Source: Pseudomonas sp. A34-9
Lineage (GTDB): Bacteria; Pseudomonadota; Gammaproteobacteria; Pseudomonadales; Pseudomonadaceae
Length of the DNA: 64,000 nt
NCBI RefSeq assembly: GCF_029543085.1
Contig: NZ_CP119967.1
Location: forward strand, 1,080,501 to 1,144,500
Reading direction: 5' to 3'
This document shows, piece by piece, positions 44,599 to 53,404 of this stretch. The position numbers and the translations under genes are program-made. Position 1 is the stretch's first letter, and every line of letters begins with the position of its first letter. The notes below the pieces were generated by a model that had not been told where the DNA came from, made no database searches, and was given only the letters and a program-made list of their open reading frames with translations.

Positions 44599-44759
44599 CT
44601 GTTGGAATAGGAAGCACGTGCAACCACAGGAGCCCACTTGTGGGCCTTCAGAATCTGAGTTCGACTCGGTATCGCACGTCGGCGTAACTCTCGCAAACAC
44701 CTCGGTCAGTCCCCTCTCCCTTTGGGAGAGGGTTAGGCGGGCGGCGTTCCGATGAGGGG
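44599..44759. repeat. Degenerate, one-ended CCCTCACCC element
   Basis: The right arm CCTCTCCCTTTGGGAGAGGG is intact, but the outer arm is broken by about 15 extra bases (CGGGCGGCGTTCCGA) before TGAGGGG. The left arm is missing; a short hairpin GCCCACTTGTGGGC lies at about 44635-44650. The gap 44443-44763 holds nothing else. Confidence 0.65.
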
Positions 44760-44763
44760 CTTC

Positions 44764-45138
44764 TCAGTTGTGTGCCTCGGGTTGTGGGATTTCGTGGTTA
44801 TCCAGCACGCGGTTCACGGCCAGTTCGGCGAGCATGATGATCTGCTGAATGGCCAGGATCGTGCGCCTTTGCGGCAGGTCGATGTAGGCGGCGATGTCGC
44901 TGGTCATGAGGCTGGCCTGTGCCAGTGATTCGCAGGCGTGGACCAGCAGGCTTTCGCTGTCTTGGTCGGGGGCGACCTGGAACATGGTGCTGGGTTTGTG
45001 GAAGCGCAGGGTTAAGGCGTTGGGCTTGAGGTAGTGGTCGAGGGCGCGGTCGGCGGCTTCGTGGAATTTCTTTGAGCCGGGGAATTCGTAGGGGGTGGTG
45101 TCGTTGGTTTCAGGTGGATTAGGCGTTGGTTTGAACAT
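44764..45138 (-). CDS. DUF6124 family Pseudomonas protein
   Basis: 124 aa, cytoplasmic. Matches the pattern I recall for DUF6124: MFKPTPNPPETND, then KKFHEAADRALDHYLKP, a variable loop, ACESLAQASLMTSDIAAYID and a C-terminal helix QQIIMLAELAVNRVLDN. All-helical, function unknown; pseudomonads carry several copies. The start is taken at ATG 45138, which gives the family N-terminus; ATG 45147 is close by. An unusual long leader with hairpins precedes it. Confidence 0.78.
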   Translation of the reverse strand: MFKPTPNPPETNDTTPYEFPGSKKFHEAADRALDHYLKPNALTLRFHKPSTMFQVAPDQDSESLLVHACESLAQASLMTSDIAAYIDLPQRRTILAIQQIIMLAELAVNRVLDNHEIPQPEAHN

Positions 45139-45380
45139 AGGAAACATACTCGTGGCAAGTTGAGTTGAAGCTGCCACTTTTCGTTTTCCAGACGATAGGG
45201 TGGCAGCTGTACGCGGACTGGAAAAAACCGGCCCAACTCACCAAAACCGGCAGGCCCAAGGGCCTCCCGCGCACAGCCGCCATAACATTGCGAGCTAAAA
45301 AGCGCCGCAGTATGCCATGAGCTTTGGTAGTTGAAATCGGGTTTTCCAGACCCGGTCGCTGATTCGTCAGCGACCCCCAA
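45139..45380 (-). promoter_or_regulatory. Long hairpin-rich leader of the DUF6124 gene, candidate structured RNA
   Basis: Reading leftwards, it has a stem GGTCGCTGA / TCAGCGACC with a 4-nt loop (45354-45375), a GGCCC-AA-GGGCC hairpin near 45255-45270, and a 9-bp stem AGCTGCCAC / GTGGCAGCT (45169-45177 / 45200-45208). The 11-mer GTTTTCCAGAC occurs twice (45183-45193, 45341-45351). Open frames cross it, but they change frame without a plausible protein. Similar leaders before DUF6124 genes in other pseudomonads are a recollection, not checked. Confidence 0.4.
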
Positions 45381-45449
45381 ACCCTATCCACCGCACTTCC
45401 GACGAGCAACCTGCAAAACCTGTCGGAAACTTCCGCGAAATTCCCGCAA

Positions 45450-45531
45450 TGTAGGAGCTGCCGTAGGCTGCGATCTGTTGATTTTTAAACAGCAAGATCA
45501 AAAGATCGCAGCCTGCGGCAGCTCCTACGGG
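45450..45531. repeat. Inverted REP pair, type B
   Basis: TGTAGGAGCTGCCGTAGGCT at the left and AGCCTGCGGCAGCTCCTACG at the right, between the DUF6124 leader and the LysR gene. Confidence 0.93.
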
Positions 45532-45550
45532 TTTCGGGGGGTGTTGAAAA

Positions 45551-46519
45551 TCAGTTGGCGACGCGCGCGCCGGCGAGGCTGCCGCTTAATTCGTAAGCGG
45601 CCAATTCGGCCTGATGCGCTGCGAGAATTTCCGGCAACGACCCGCGCAGATACTCAACCCACGTCTTGATCTTCGCATCCAGATATTGCCGCGACGGGTA
45701 GATCGCATACAGGTTCAGCTCTTGCGAGCGGTAGTTCGGCATGACCCGCACCAGTGTGCCGTTACGCAAGCCCTCGATCGCCGCATACACCGGCAACACG
45801 CCCACGCCCATGCCGCTGGTGATCGCGGTTTTCATCGCGTCGGCGGAGTTGACCAGAAAAGGCGAGCTGTTGATGGTGACCATTTCCTGGCCTTCCGGAC
45901 CGTCGAAGGCCCATTTTTCCAGGGGGATCACCGGGCTGACCAGGCGCAGGCAGGCATGGTTGAGCAGGTCGCTGGGCTTTTGCGCGGCGCCGTTGGCTTT
46001 CACGTAGGCGGGTGAAGCGCAGACTATGCTGTAGGTGATGCCCAGCCGTTGCGAAACAAAGCCTGAATCCGGCAGTTCGCTGGCGAGCACGATGGACACG
46101 TCGTAGCCCTCGTCGAGCAGGTCCGGCACGCGGTTGGCCAGGGTCAGATCGAAAGTCACGTCCGGGTGGGTCTTGCGGTAGCGGGCAATGGCGTCGATGA
46201 CGAAGTGCTGGCCGATGCCGGTCATGGTGTGCACTTTCAATTGCCCGGCCGGGCGCGCGTGGGCGTCGCTGGCTTCGGCTTCGGCCTCTTCGACGTAGGC
46301 CAGAATCTGTTCGCAGCGCAGCAGGTAGCGTTTGCCCGCTTCGGTGAGGGCAATGCGCCGCGTGGTGCGGTTGAGCAAACGGGTTTGCAGGTGGGCTTCC
46401 AGGTTGGAGACCGCGCGCGAGACGTTGGCGGTGGTGGTGTCGAGTTGCACGGCGGCGGCGGTGAAGCTGCCGGCTTCGGCGACACAACTGAAGGCGCGCA
46501 TGTTTTGCAAAGTGTCCAT
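45551..46519 (-). CDS. LysR-family regulator, probable control of the adjacent efflux operon
   Basis: 322 aa. N-terminal helix-turn-helix (AEAGSFTAAAVQLDTTTANV, about 14-35) and effector-binding domain of the CrgA/DmlR-like subgroup. Divergent from the NodT-FUSC-DUF1656-HlyD genes 282 nt away; in E. coli the like-built aaeXAB is controlled by the divergent LysR gene aaeR. By analogy it may respond to aromatic carboxylic acids. No obvious operator was picked out; a REP pair occupies part of the gap. Confidence 0.85.
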   Translation of the reverse strand: MDTLQNMRAFSCVAEAGSFTAAAVQLDTTTANVSRAVSNLEAHLQTRLLNRTTRRIALTEAGKRYLLRCEQILAYVEEAEAEASDAHARPAGQLKVHTMTGIGQHFVIDAIARYRKTHPDVTFDLTLANRVPDLLDEGYDVSIVLASELPDSGFVSQRLGITYSIVCASPAYVKANGAAQKPSDLLNHACLRLVSPVIPLEKWAFDGPEGQEMVTINSSPFLVNSADAMKTAITSGMGVGVLPVYAAIEGLRNGTLVRVMPNYRSQELNLYAIYPSRQYLDAKIKTWVEYLRGSLPEILAAHQAELAAYELSGSLAGARVAN

Positions 46520-46671
46520 GGGGTGCTCTCAAGGGAGATGGCAAATTGTGACACGAAGTTTCGGGGGCTGAGACCCCAGACTTAAGGATTATCTCGTTAA
46601 CCGTAACAAAGATTCACAGAAATCCCAGCTTATCGCCGTACAGGGCCTTCCATAGAATTGCGCCGATCCCA

Positions 46672-46758
46672 TGTAGGAGCTGCCGCAGGCTGCGATCTTT
46701 TGATTTTGTTTTAAGGGAATCAAGATCAAAAGCTCGCAGCCTGCGGCAGCTCCTACAG
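46672..46758. repeat. Inverted REP pair, type B
   Basis: TGTAGGAGCTGCCGCAGGCT and AGCCTGCGGCAGCTCCTACA flanking a short AT-rich spacer, in the divergent promoter region of the LysR and efflux genes. Confidence 0.93.
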
Positions 46759-46800
46759 GAAACAAGCCCCGCCTTATCCTCTTCTCAGGAATTCGCAGCT

Positions 46801-48300
46801 GTGCCGCGTCGCATCAACAGAGCGCTTTTGCCGCTCAGTGTTCTGGCTTTTACCCTGGGTCTTGGCGGCTGCATCTCAACGGACGGAATTGCCCCACAGG
46901 GCAACGCATTGGAGGCCAATACACTGGCCACCGACGACGCCATCGCCCACGCCGCCCGTGACGCCCACTGGCCCACCGCGCAATGGTGGCAAGCCTACGG
47001 CGATCCGCAACTCAATCGCTGGATCGACCTCGCCGTGCAAGGCAGCCCGAGCATGGCCATGGCCGCTGCGCGGGTGCGTCAGGCCAAAGCCTTGGCCGGT
47101 GTCGCCGAGGCGGCCGAGTCGTTGCAGATCAACGGCGAGTCGACGCTCAAACGGCACAACTGGCCGACCGATCAGTTCTACGGTCCGGGCGAGCTGGCCA
47201 ACACCACCACGTGGGACAACAACGCCGCGCTTGGCTTCAGCTACGCCCTCGATCTCTGGGGCCGCGAAAGCAATGCCAGCGAGCGCGCGGTGGATCTGGC
47301 GCACATGAGCGCCGCCGAAGCGCGGCTGGCGCAGCTCGAATTGCAGAACAACATCGTGCGCGCCTATATCGAACTGTCGCTGCATTACGCCCAACGCGAC
47401 ATCGTTGCCGCGACGCTCAAACAGCAGCAACAGATTCTCGATCTGGCGCAGAAGCGTTTGAACGGCGGGATCGGCACGCACTTTGAAGTCAGCCAGGCCG
47501 AAACGCCGCTGCCGGAAACCCATCGTCAGCTCGATGCGCTGGATGAAGAAATCGCCCTGAGTCGCAACCAGATCGCCGCGCTCGCCGGTAAAGGTCCGGG
47601 GGCGGGCGCGCAGTTGCAGCGTCCGACCTTGTCCCTCGCTGCCGCACTGAAATTGCCGTCGGCGTTGCCCGCCGAACTTCTTGGTCAGCGCCCTGACGTG
47701 GTCGCCAGCCGCTGGCAGGTCGCGGCGCAGGCGCGCGGTATCGATGTGGCGCATGCCGGGTTTTACCCCAACGTCGATCTGGTCGGCAGCCTCGGCTACA
47801 TGGCTACCGGCGGGGGCGCGCTGGAGTTTTTGACCGGCAAGAAACTCAACTACAACGTCGGCCCGGCAATCTCGCTGCCGATCTTTGACGGTGGTCGACT
47901 GCGCGCCGAATTGGGTGAAGCCTCCGCTGGTTACGACATCGCCGTGGCGCATTACAACCAGACACTGGTCAATGCGCTGAAGAACATCTCCGATCAGTTG
48001 ATCCGTCGTGAGTCGATGGACAAGCAACAAGGCTTCGCTGCCGAGTCGGTCGCCACAGCGCAGAAGACCTATGACATCGCGATGATTGCTTATCAGCGCG
48101 GCCTCACCGATTACCTCAACGTGCTCAATGCGCAGACGTTGCTGTTCAAGCAGCAGCAGGTGCAGCAGCAGGTGCAGGCGGCGCGGTTGACGGCGCATGC
48201 CGAGTTGGTGACGGCGTTGGGTGGCGGCCTCGGTGCTGGCAACGATGTGCCGACTGCCGAGCAAACCCAAGCGCCGAAAACCCCGGCCCTCCTGCGTTGA
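46801..48300 (+). CDS. NodT-family outer-membrane efflux lipoprotein
   Basis: 499 aa from GTG 46801 (AGGA upstream). Lipoprotein signal with a lipobox LGGC at about residues 21-24. Two repeats of the outer-membrane efflux family follow, with long helices (QQQQILDLAQKRLNGGIGTH; QKTYDIAMIAYQRGLTDYLN) and the trimer signature YDIAVAHYNQTLVNALKNI. It forms the outer-membrane channel for the FUSC/HlyD partners encoded after it. Confidence 0.9.
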   Translation: MPRRINRALLPLSVLAFTLGLGGCISTDGIAPQGNALEANTLATDDAIAHAARDAHWPTAQWWQAYGDPQLNRWIDLAVQGSPSMAMAAARVRQAKALAGVAEAAESLQINGESTLKRHNWPTDQFYGPGELANTTTWDNNAALGFSYALDLWGRESNASERAVDLAHMSAAEARLAQLELQNNIVRAYIELSLHYAQRDIVAATLKQQQQILDLAQKRLNGGIGTHFEVSQAETPLPETHRQLDALDEEIALSRNQIAALAGKGPGAGAQLQRPTLSLAAALKLPSALPAELLGQRPDVVASRWQVAAQARGIDVAHAGFYPNVDLVGSLGYMATGGGALEFLTGKKLNYNVGPAISLPIFDGGRLRAELGEASAGYDIAVAHYNQTLVNALKNISDQLIRRESMDKQQGFAAESVATAQKTYDIAMIAYQRGLTDYLNVLNAQTLLFKQQQVQQQVQAARLTAHAELVTALGGGLGAGNDVPTAEQTQAPKTPALLR

Positions 48301-48314
48301 ACACACGACCCAAT

Positions 48315-48402
48315 GTGGGAGCGAGCCTGCTCGCGAAAGCGGTTTACCCATCGACATCAATGTTGAATATGAAAACGCATTCGCGAGCAGGCTCGCTCCC
48401 AC
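48315..48402. repeat. REPIN, type A
   Basis: GTGGGAGCGAGCCTGCTCGC(GAA) at 48315-48337 and its inverse at 48380-48402, between the NodT and FUSC genes of one operon. Confidence 0.95.
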
Positions 48403-48442
48403 AGGTCCTGCGACCAAACCGAATCTCATTGAGCACCTCTGA

Positions 48443-50635
48443 ATGACTCCCTTGCCCGCACCACTGCGCTGGCTCTACGCCCTGGAATGGCGCCGCGGTT
48501 TCTTCGACTGGGCGCGCAGCGATGGCGTGACCTGGGTCTACATCTTCAAGGTATTGCTCGCCGCATTCCTCACCCTGTGGCTGGCCATGCGCCTGGAACT
48601 GCCGCAACCACGCACGGCGATGATCACGGTGTTTATCGTCATGCAGCCGCAGAGCGGCCAGGTATTCGCCAAGAGTTTCTATCGCTTCCTCGGCACGTTG
48701 GCCGGCTCGGCGATGATGGTCACGCTGATCGCGCTGTTCGCGCAGAACACCGAACTGTTTCTTGGCTCCCTGGCGATCTGGGTCGGCATCTGCTCGGCCG
48801 GTGCCGCGCGTTGTCGCAACTTCCGCGCTTACGGTTTTGTCCTCGCGGGCTACACCGCCGCGATGGTCGGCTTGCCGGCGCTGGCGCACCCGGATGGCGC
48901 GTTCATGGCTGCCGTGTGGCGGGTGCTGGAGATCTCGTTGGGGATTCTCTGCTCGACCCTGATCAGCGCCGCGATCCTGCCGCAAACCGCCAGCGCCGCC
49001 ATGCGCAACGCCTTGTATCAGCGCTTCGGCGTGTTCGCGCTGTTCGTCACCGATGGCTTGCGCGGGCGCAGCAAAGCCGAGTCCTTCGAGGCGAGCAACG
49101 TGCGCTTCATTGCTGAAGCCGTGGGGCTGGAAGGGCTGCGCAGCGTGACCGTGTTCGAAGACCCGCACATGCGTCGGCGTAACGGTCGACTGAGCCGGTT
49201 GAACAGCGAGTTCATGGGCATCACCACGCGCTTCAACGCGCTGCATCAGTTGCTCGAACGCCTGCGCGGCAATGGTGAAGAACACGTCGTCGCGGCGATC
49301 AGACCGGGTCTGCAGGATCTCGCCGAAGTGCTCGACGGCTTCAGCGGTCGCGCCCTTACCAGCCCCGATGCCGCCCGTCTGGCGACTGCGCTGGCGACCT
49401 ACAAGGAAGGCCTGCCGGCGCGGGTGCGCAGCCTGCGTGCGATCTTTCAGGAAACCGATCCAAGCGACGCCGAACAACTGGATTTTCACACCGCGTACGA
49501 ATTGCTTTATCGCTTCGTTGACGATTTGCACAGTTATGCACAGACCCACGCCTCACTGGCCGATCACCGCCACGAACGCGAGCGCTGGGATGAACCGTTC
49601 ACCCCGCAAACCAACTGGTGGGCCGCCGCTGCGTCGGGCATTCGCGCCTCGTTCATCCTCATCGTGCTGGGCAGTTATTGGGTTGCCACCGCATGGCCAA
49701 GCGGCGCGACCATGACCCTGATCGCTGCCGCCACCGTGGGCCTCTCGGCGGCCACGCCGAATCCGAAACGCATGGCATTCCAAATGGCTTGCGGCACTTT
49801 TCTGGGAGCGTTGATCGGCTTCGTCGAGATGTTTTTCATCTTCCCGTGGATCGATGGTTTTCCGCTGCTGTGCGTGATGCTCGCACCGGTGATCGTGCTC
49901 GGCTCGTTTCTCACTTCACGGCCGCAATACGCCGGTGTCGGCCTCGGTCTGCTGATCTTCTTCAGCACCGGTTCGGTGCCGGATAACCTGACCATTTACA
50001 ACCCGTACACCTTCATCAACGACTACATCGCCATGGTCATGGGCATGCTGGTCTGTGCTGCCGCCGGGGCAATTATTCTGCCGCCGAACAGCCGCTGGTT
50101 GTGGAAGCGTCTGGAGCAGGATTTGCGCGGGCAAGTGGTCTATGCGATCAGCGGCAAGCTCAAAGGCCTGGCCTCGAGTTTCGAGAGCCGCACCCGCGAT
50201 CTGCTGCATCAGGCTTACGGTCTCGCGGCCGGGCAGCCGACAGTGCAGAAGAACCTGCTGCGCTGGATGTTCGTGGTCCTGGAAGTCGGTCACGCGATCA
50301 TCGAGTTGCGCAAGGAACAGGCGATCTTGCCGGTGCACCCGGCCTATGCCGAATCGCAGCCGTGGCGCCAGGCGATCCGCGTGATGGGCCGGGCGCTGGT
50401 GCGCCTGTTCCTGCAACCGAACACCAGCAATCTCGAACGCGCACTGGTCGCGGTCGATCACGCGATCAGCCGCGTCGCGGCCACCGATGAGCCGTTCGCA
50501 CCACACTTCGATACCTCGGCATTGCGCCGGGTGAAGAGCTACCTGCACTTCATCCGCACCTCGCTGCTCGATCCGCAATCACCGCTAGCCGCCTACGCCA
50601 TCGCCAAGCCCGAAGGACTTGCCCATGCCTCGTGA
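48443..50635 (+). CDS. FUSC-family inner-membrane exporter (AaeB-like)
   Basis: 730 aa. Two blocks of membrane helices (about 28-175, from VTWVYIFKVLLAAFLTLWLA; and about 395-535, GIRASFILIVLGSYWVATAW) separated and followed by soluble helical domains; this is the fusaric acid resistance/AaeB layout. E. coli AaeB exports hydroxylated aromatic carboxylates with AaeA. The small DUF1656 gene overlaps its end (start 50625) and an HlyD-type gene follows. Substrate unknown. Confidence 0.9.
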   Translation: MTPLPAPLRWLYALEWRRGFFDWARSDGVTWVYIFKVLLAAFLTLWLAMRLELPQPRTAMITVFIVMQPQSGQVFAKSFYRFLGTLAGSAMMVTLIALFAQNTELFLGSLAIWVGICSAGAARCRNFRAYGFVLAGYTAAMVGLPALAHPDGAFMAAVWRVLEISLGILCSTLISAAILPQTASAAMRNALYQRFGVFALFVTDGLRGRSKAESFEASNVRFIAEAVGLEGLRSVTVFEDPHMRRRNGRLSRLNSEFMGITTRFNALHQLLERLRGNGEEHVVAAIRPGLQDLAEVLDGFSGRALTSPDAARLATALATYKEGLPARVRSLRAIFQETDPSDAEQLDFHTAYELLYRFVDDLHSYAQTHASLADHRHERERWDEPFTPQTNWWAAAASGIRASFILIVLGSYWVATAWPSGATMTLIAAATVGLSAATPNPKRMAFQMACGTFLGALIGFVEMFFIFPWIDGFPLLCVMLAPVIVLGSFLTSRPQYAGVGLGLLIFFSTGSVPDNLTIYNPYTFINDYIAMVMGMLVCAAAGAIILPPNSRWLWKRLEQDLRGQVVYAISGKLKGLASSFESRTRDLLHQAYGLAAGQPTVQKNLLRWMFVVLEVGHAIIELRKEQAILPVHPAYAESQPWRQAIRVMGRALVRLFLQPNTSNLERALVAVDHAISRVAATDEPFAPHFDTSALRRVKSYLHFIRTSLLDPQSPLAAYAIAKPEGLAHAS

Positions 50636-50825
50636 AATCGCCTTCCACGGCGTGTACATGCCGACCATGACCCTGATGTTTTTCATCGCTGCGGCACTGG
50701 CCTGGGCGGTGGACCGGTTCCTGTCCGGGTTCGATCTGTACCGCTTTTTCTGGCACCCGGCGCTGCTGCGTCTGAGTCTGTTTACCTGTCTGTTCGGCGC
50801 CATGGCGCTGACTGTCTACCGTTGA
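50625..50825 (+). CDS. DUF1656 small membrane protein (AaeX-like)
   Basis: 66 aa, two membrane helices (TLMFFIAAALAWAVDRFL; LLRLSLFTCLFGAMALTVY) and the ...HPALLRLSL... pattern of DUF1656. In E. coli AaeX is encoded with AaeA and AaeB; role unknown. AAGGA precedes ATG 50625, which overlaps the FUSC stop by 11 nt. Confidence 0.9.
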   Translation: MPREIAFHGVYMPTMTLMFFIAAALAWAVDRFLSGFDLYRFFWHPALLRLSLFTCLFGAMALTVYR

Positions 50826-50835
50826 GACTATCTTG

Positions 50836-51702
50836 ATGAAAAAGTTTTTCAGCCTGCTCGCAACCCTGCTGGTGCTGGCCCTGGCGCTGTGGATCGGCCG
50901 CACGTTGTGGGAGCATTACATGAACACGCCGTGGACCCGCGACGGCCGCGTGCGTGCCGACATCATCAACGTTGCCGCCGACGTCACCGGTGAAGTGATC
51001 GACGTGCCGGTGCGCGACAACCAGTTGGTGAAAAAGGGCGACCTGTTGATGCAGATCGACCCGGAGCACTACCGCATCGCGGTCAAACAGGCGCAGTCGC
51101 TGGTCGCCTCGCGCAAGTCGACGTGGGAGATGCGCAAGGTCAACGCCCATCGCCGCGCCGACCTCGACAACCTGGTGATCTCCAAGGAAAACCGCGACGA
51201 CGCCAGCAACATCGCCGACGCCGCGCTCGCCGATTACCAACACGCGCAAGCACAACTGGAAGCCGCCGAACTCAACCTCAAACGCACCGAAGTGCGCGCG
51301 GCGGTCGACGGTTATGTGACCAACCTCAACGTGCATCGCGGTGACTACGCGCGCATCGGCGAAGCGAAAATGGCCGTGGTCGACATGAACTCGTTCTGGG
51401 TTTACGGCTTCTTCGAAGAAACCAAACTGCCCCACGTGAAAGTCGGCGACAAGGCCGACATGCAGTTGATGAGCGGCGAAGTCTTGAAGGGCCACGTCGA
51501 AAGCATCTCGCGCGGCATCTACGACCGCGACAATCCGGAAAGCCGTGAACTGATCGCCGACGTCAACCCGACGTTCAACTGGGTGCGGTTGGCCCAGCGA
51601 GTGCCGGTAAGGATTCACATTGATGAAGTGCCGGAGGGGGTTTTGTTGGCGGCGGGGATTACGTGCACGGTGGTGGTGAAGCAGGACGCTGGGGATAACT
51701 GA
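50836..51702 (+). CDS. HlyD-family periplasmic adaptor (AaeA-like)
   Basis: 288 aa. One N-terminal membrane helix (FFSLLATLLVLALALWIGR), a lipoyl half-motif (AADVTGEVIDVPVRDNQLVK), a coiled-coil hairpin (about 75-145), then the second lipoyl half (VRAAVDGYVTNLNVHRGDYA) and a beta-barrel. It bridges the FUSC pump and the NodT channel. ATG 50836 follows TTG 50833; the former is chosen. Confidence 0.93.
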   Translation: MKKFFSLLATLLVLALALWIGRTLWEHYMNTPWTRDGRVRADIINVAADVTGEVIDVPVRDNQLVKKGDLLMQIDPEHYRIAVKQAQSLVASRKSTWEMRKVNAHRRADLDNLVISKENRDDASNIADAALADYQHAQAQLEAAELNLKRTEVRAAVDGYVTNLNVHRGDYARIGEAKMAVVDMNSFWVYGFFEETKLPHVKVGDKADMQLMSGEVLKGHVESISRGIYDRDNPESRELIADVNPTFNWVRLAQRVPVRIHIDEVPEGVLLAAGITCTVVVKQDAGDN

Positions 51703-51720
51703 CAGACTGAGGTGCTGCCA

Positions 51721-51795
51721 TTCGCGAGCAGGCTCGCTCCCACACTGGATTCGCGTTGCACTGAAGATCCCTGTGGGAGCGAGCCTGCTCGCGAA
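51721..51795. repeat. REPIN, type A (arms inverted outwards)
   Basis: TTCGCGAGCAGGCTCGCTCC(CAC) at 51721-51743 and GTGGGAGCGAGCCTGCTCGC(GAA) at 51773-51795, between the efflux operon and the convergent SDR gene. Confidence 0.95.
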
Positions 51796-51811
51796 GAACG
51801 GTAACGCGGTG

Positions 51812-52636
51812 TCAGAGTTGGCCGCGCAACCCGAACCGCCGCATCAACGTCGACTCCAGCAACCCCTTCGGCAGCAAAGCAGCCAACAACGGCAGCGCCC
51901 GACTGCCGTTGCCGATGCGGATCAGCCGTGGCGGCTTGCTCTGTTGCACTGCTTTTAACATTTGAGCGGCAAACTCACTGGCCGGTGTCGGCTTGTCCTG
52001 CGACGCCTTGGCCCGCGCGCGAATGCCCTCACGCAGCGGAAACCACGGCGATTGCTCATTGATCAATTGTTCGGCTTCATGCCCGGCGTTCTTGGCAAAG
52101 CTCGACTGGATCGCCCCCGGCTGCACTTCCATCACGCGAATGCCGAAAGGTGCCAGTTCCATGCGCAGCGCATCGCTCAACGCATGCACCGCTGCTTTCG
52201 AGGCGCAGTAAGCACCGGCAAATGGCGTGACCAATACGCCGGAAACACTGCCGATGTTCACCACCAGTCCTTTGGACCGGCGCAGGACCGGGAACAGCGC
52301 GCGGGTAACCCCGACAATCGAAAACACATTGGTTTCGAACTGGCGCTGCATGGCCGCTACACCGCCATCGAGCAACGGCCCCATGGCACCGTAACCGGCA
52401 TTGTTGATCAGCACATCGAGGCCGCCGTGTTGCTGGTTGATGCGTTCGCCGAGTTGTTCCAGCGCTGCACCGTCGTTAACGTCCAGCTGGATCGCGGTGA
52501 ACCCGGCAGCGGCCAGTGCGGCGACATCTTCAGCCTTGCGCGCCGTGGCCCAGACTTCGAAACCGGCGCTTTTGAACGCATCGGCGAGGGCGCGGCCAAT
52601 ACCGCTGGAGCAACCGGTTATCAACGCAACGGGCAT
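51812..52636 (-). CDS. Short-chain dehydrogenase/reductase
   Basis: 274 aa. Cofactor motif TGCSSGIGRAL (about 8-18), NNAGYGAMG, catalytic Ser in IGSVSGVL and Tyr/Lys in YCASKAAVHAL. The Rossmann fold is complete. Substrate unknown; it resembles the classical SDRs acting on long-chain or retinol-like substrates. AAGGA precedes ATG 52636 at good spacing, so the upstream TTG is not used. Confidence 0.9.
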   Translation of the reverse strand: MPVALITGCSSGIGRALADAFKSAGFEVWATARKAEDVAALAAAGFTAIQLDVNDGAALEQLGERINQQHGGLDVLINNAGYGAMGPLLDGGVAAMQRQFETNVFSIVGVTRALFPVLRRSKGLVVNIGSVSGVLVTPFAGAYCASKAAVHALSDALRMELAPFGIRVMEVQPGAIQSSFAKNAGHEAEQLINEQSPWFPLREGIRARAKASQDKPTPASEFAAQMLKAVQQSKPPRLIRIGNGSRALPLLAALLPKGLLESTLMRRFGLRGQL

Positions 52637-52674
52637 GGCGCATTCCTTGTGCAAAAAGAGTGGGGAAGGGAGGA

Positions 52675-53139
52675 TCAGTCGGAGAAACTACCCTGCAATC
52701 GCTCGGCGCGAAACTCCAGGGTTTGCGGGCGATAACCGGGACGCAGTGGCGGCATGGGCAGGCAGTCTTCCCAGTCGCCGCCGGCCTGCAACTCGCCGGG
52801 GCCACGATAGCGTGGCGCGGTGTATTGGTTGTCGGCCAGATTGACCGTGTCGCCCGGCGCATAGGCGGCGATGCGCCAGCGCAGTTCGGTCAGGGGCACG
52901 TCGTTGGCGTTTTTCATTTTCAGTTGCAGCGGGCGATCTGCTGGGCATTGTTCCGGGGCGTAAGCGATACGCATCTCAAGACGCGCCAGTTGCTTGACCT
53001 CGCGGTTGTCCAGCCACACCACCCACATGGCCACGAAACCCAGGCCAATCGCCGCCGCCACCGAAACCGGCAAGGCTTTGGCCGGGTAGCGTAAAAGGAG
53101 GATCAGCCAGGTGATGACCAGCAGAATGCCGATGAACAT
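52675..53139 (-). CDS. Small membrane-anchored conserved protein
   Basis: 154 aa. Two N-terminal membrane helices (FIGILLVITWLILLLRY; LPVSVAAAIGLGFVAMWVVW), then a beta-rich periplasmic or cytoplasmic domain with paired cysteines (AYAPEQCP, GDWEDCLP) that could form a disulfide. Seen as a conserved protein in pseudomonads; no function known to me. GAGG precedes ATG 53139. It lies 38 nt before the SDR gene on the same strand and may be co-transcribed. Confidence 0.8.
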   Translation of the reverse strand: MFIGILLVITWLILLLRYPAKALPVSVAAAIGLGFVAMWVVWLDNREVKQLARLEMRIAYAPEQCPADRPLQLKMKNANDVPLTELRWRIAAYAPGDTVNLADNQYTAPRYRGPGELQAGGDWEDCLPMPPLRPGYRPQTLEFRAERLQGSFSD

Positions 53140-53228
53140 GTCGCACAACCTCGAGAGGAGAGAGGGTCATCCTACCTAAGCGTAGGTGAGGTTGGCGATG
53201 GGCAGGGGGACTTGAGGTGTCCGGCCGG

Positions 53229-53304
53229 GCCTCTTCGCGAGCAGGCTCGCTCCCACAGGGGAATGCATTTCAAGTGTGGGAGCGAGCCTGCTCGCGAAGA
53301 GGCC
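53229..53304. repeat. REPIN, type A, unusually symmetrical
   Basis: The two inverted REPs (53234-53256 and 53276-53298) are extended by GGCCTC / GAGGCC outside and TGTGG/CCACA inside, giving a stem of about 30 bp. Confidence 0.95.
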
Positions 53305-53330
53305 ATTTCCGGCGACACAGAGTCAGGACA

Positions 53331-53393
53331 AAAAAAGCCCCCGCCCAACCCGCTGCGGATAGGGGACGCAGCGGGCTGGACGGGGGCTTCTTA
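53331..53393 (-). terminator. Terminator of the alginate operon
   Basis: Minus strand: AAGCCCCCGTCC...GGGCGGGGGCTTTTTTT, with an inner CCGCTGCG / CGCAGCGG stem. A long two-part stem with a seven-T tail, 11 nt after the algA stop. Confidence 0.92.
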
Positions 53394-53404
53394 TTGCAGA
53401 TCGA

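Noticed and set aside
45119..45409. 96-codon minus-strand frame over the DUF6124 leader
   Set aside because: Overlapping frames of similar length cover the same hairpins, and no ribosome site is seen; the region fits a leader RNA better.
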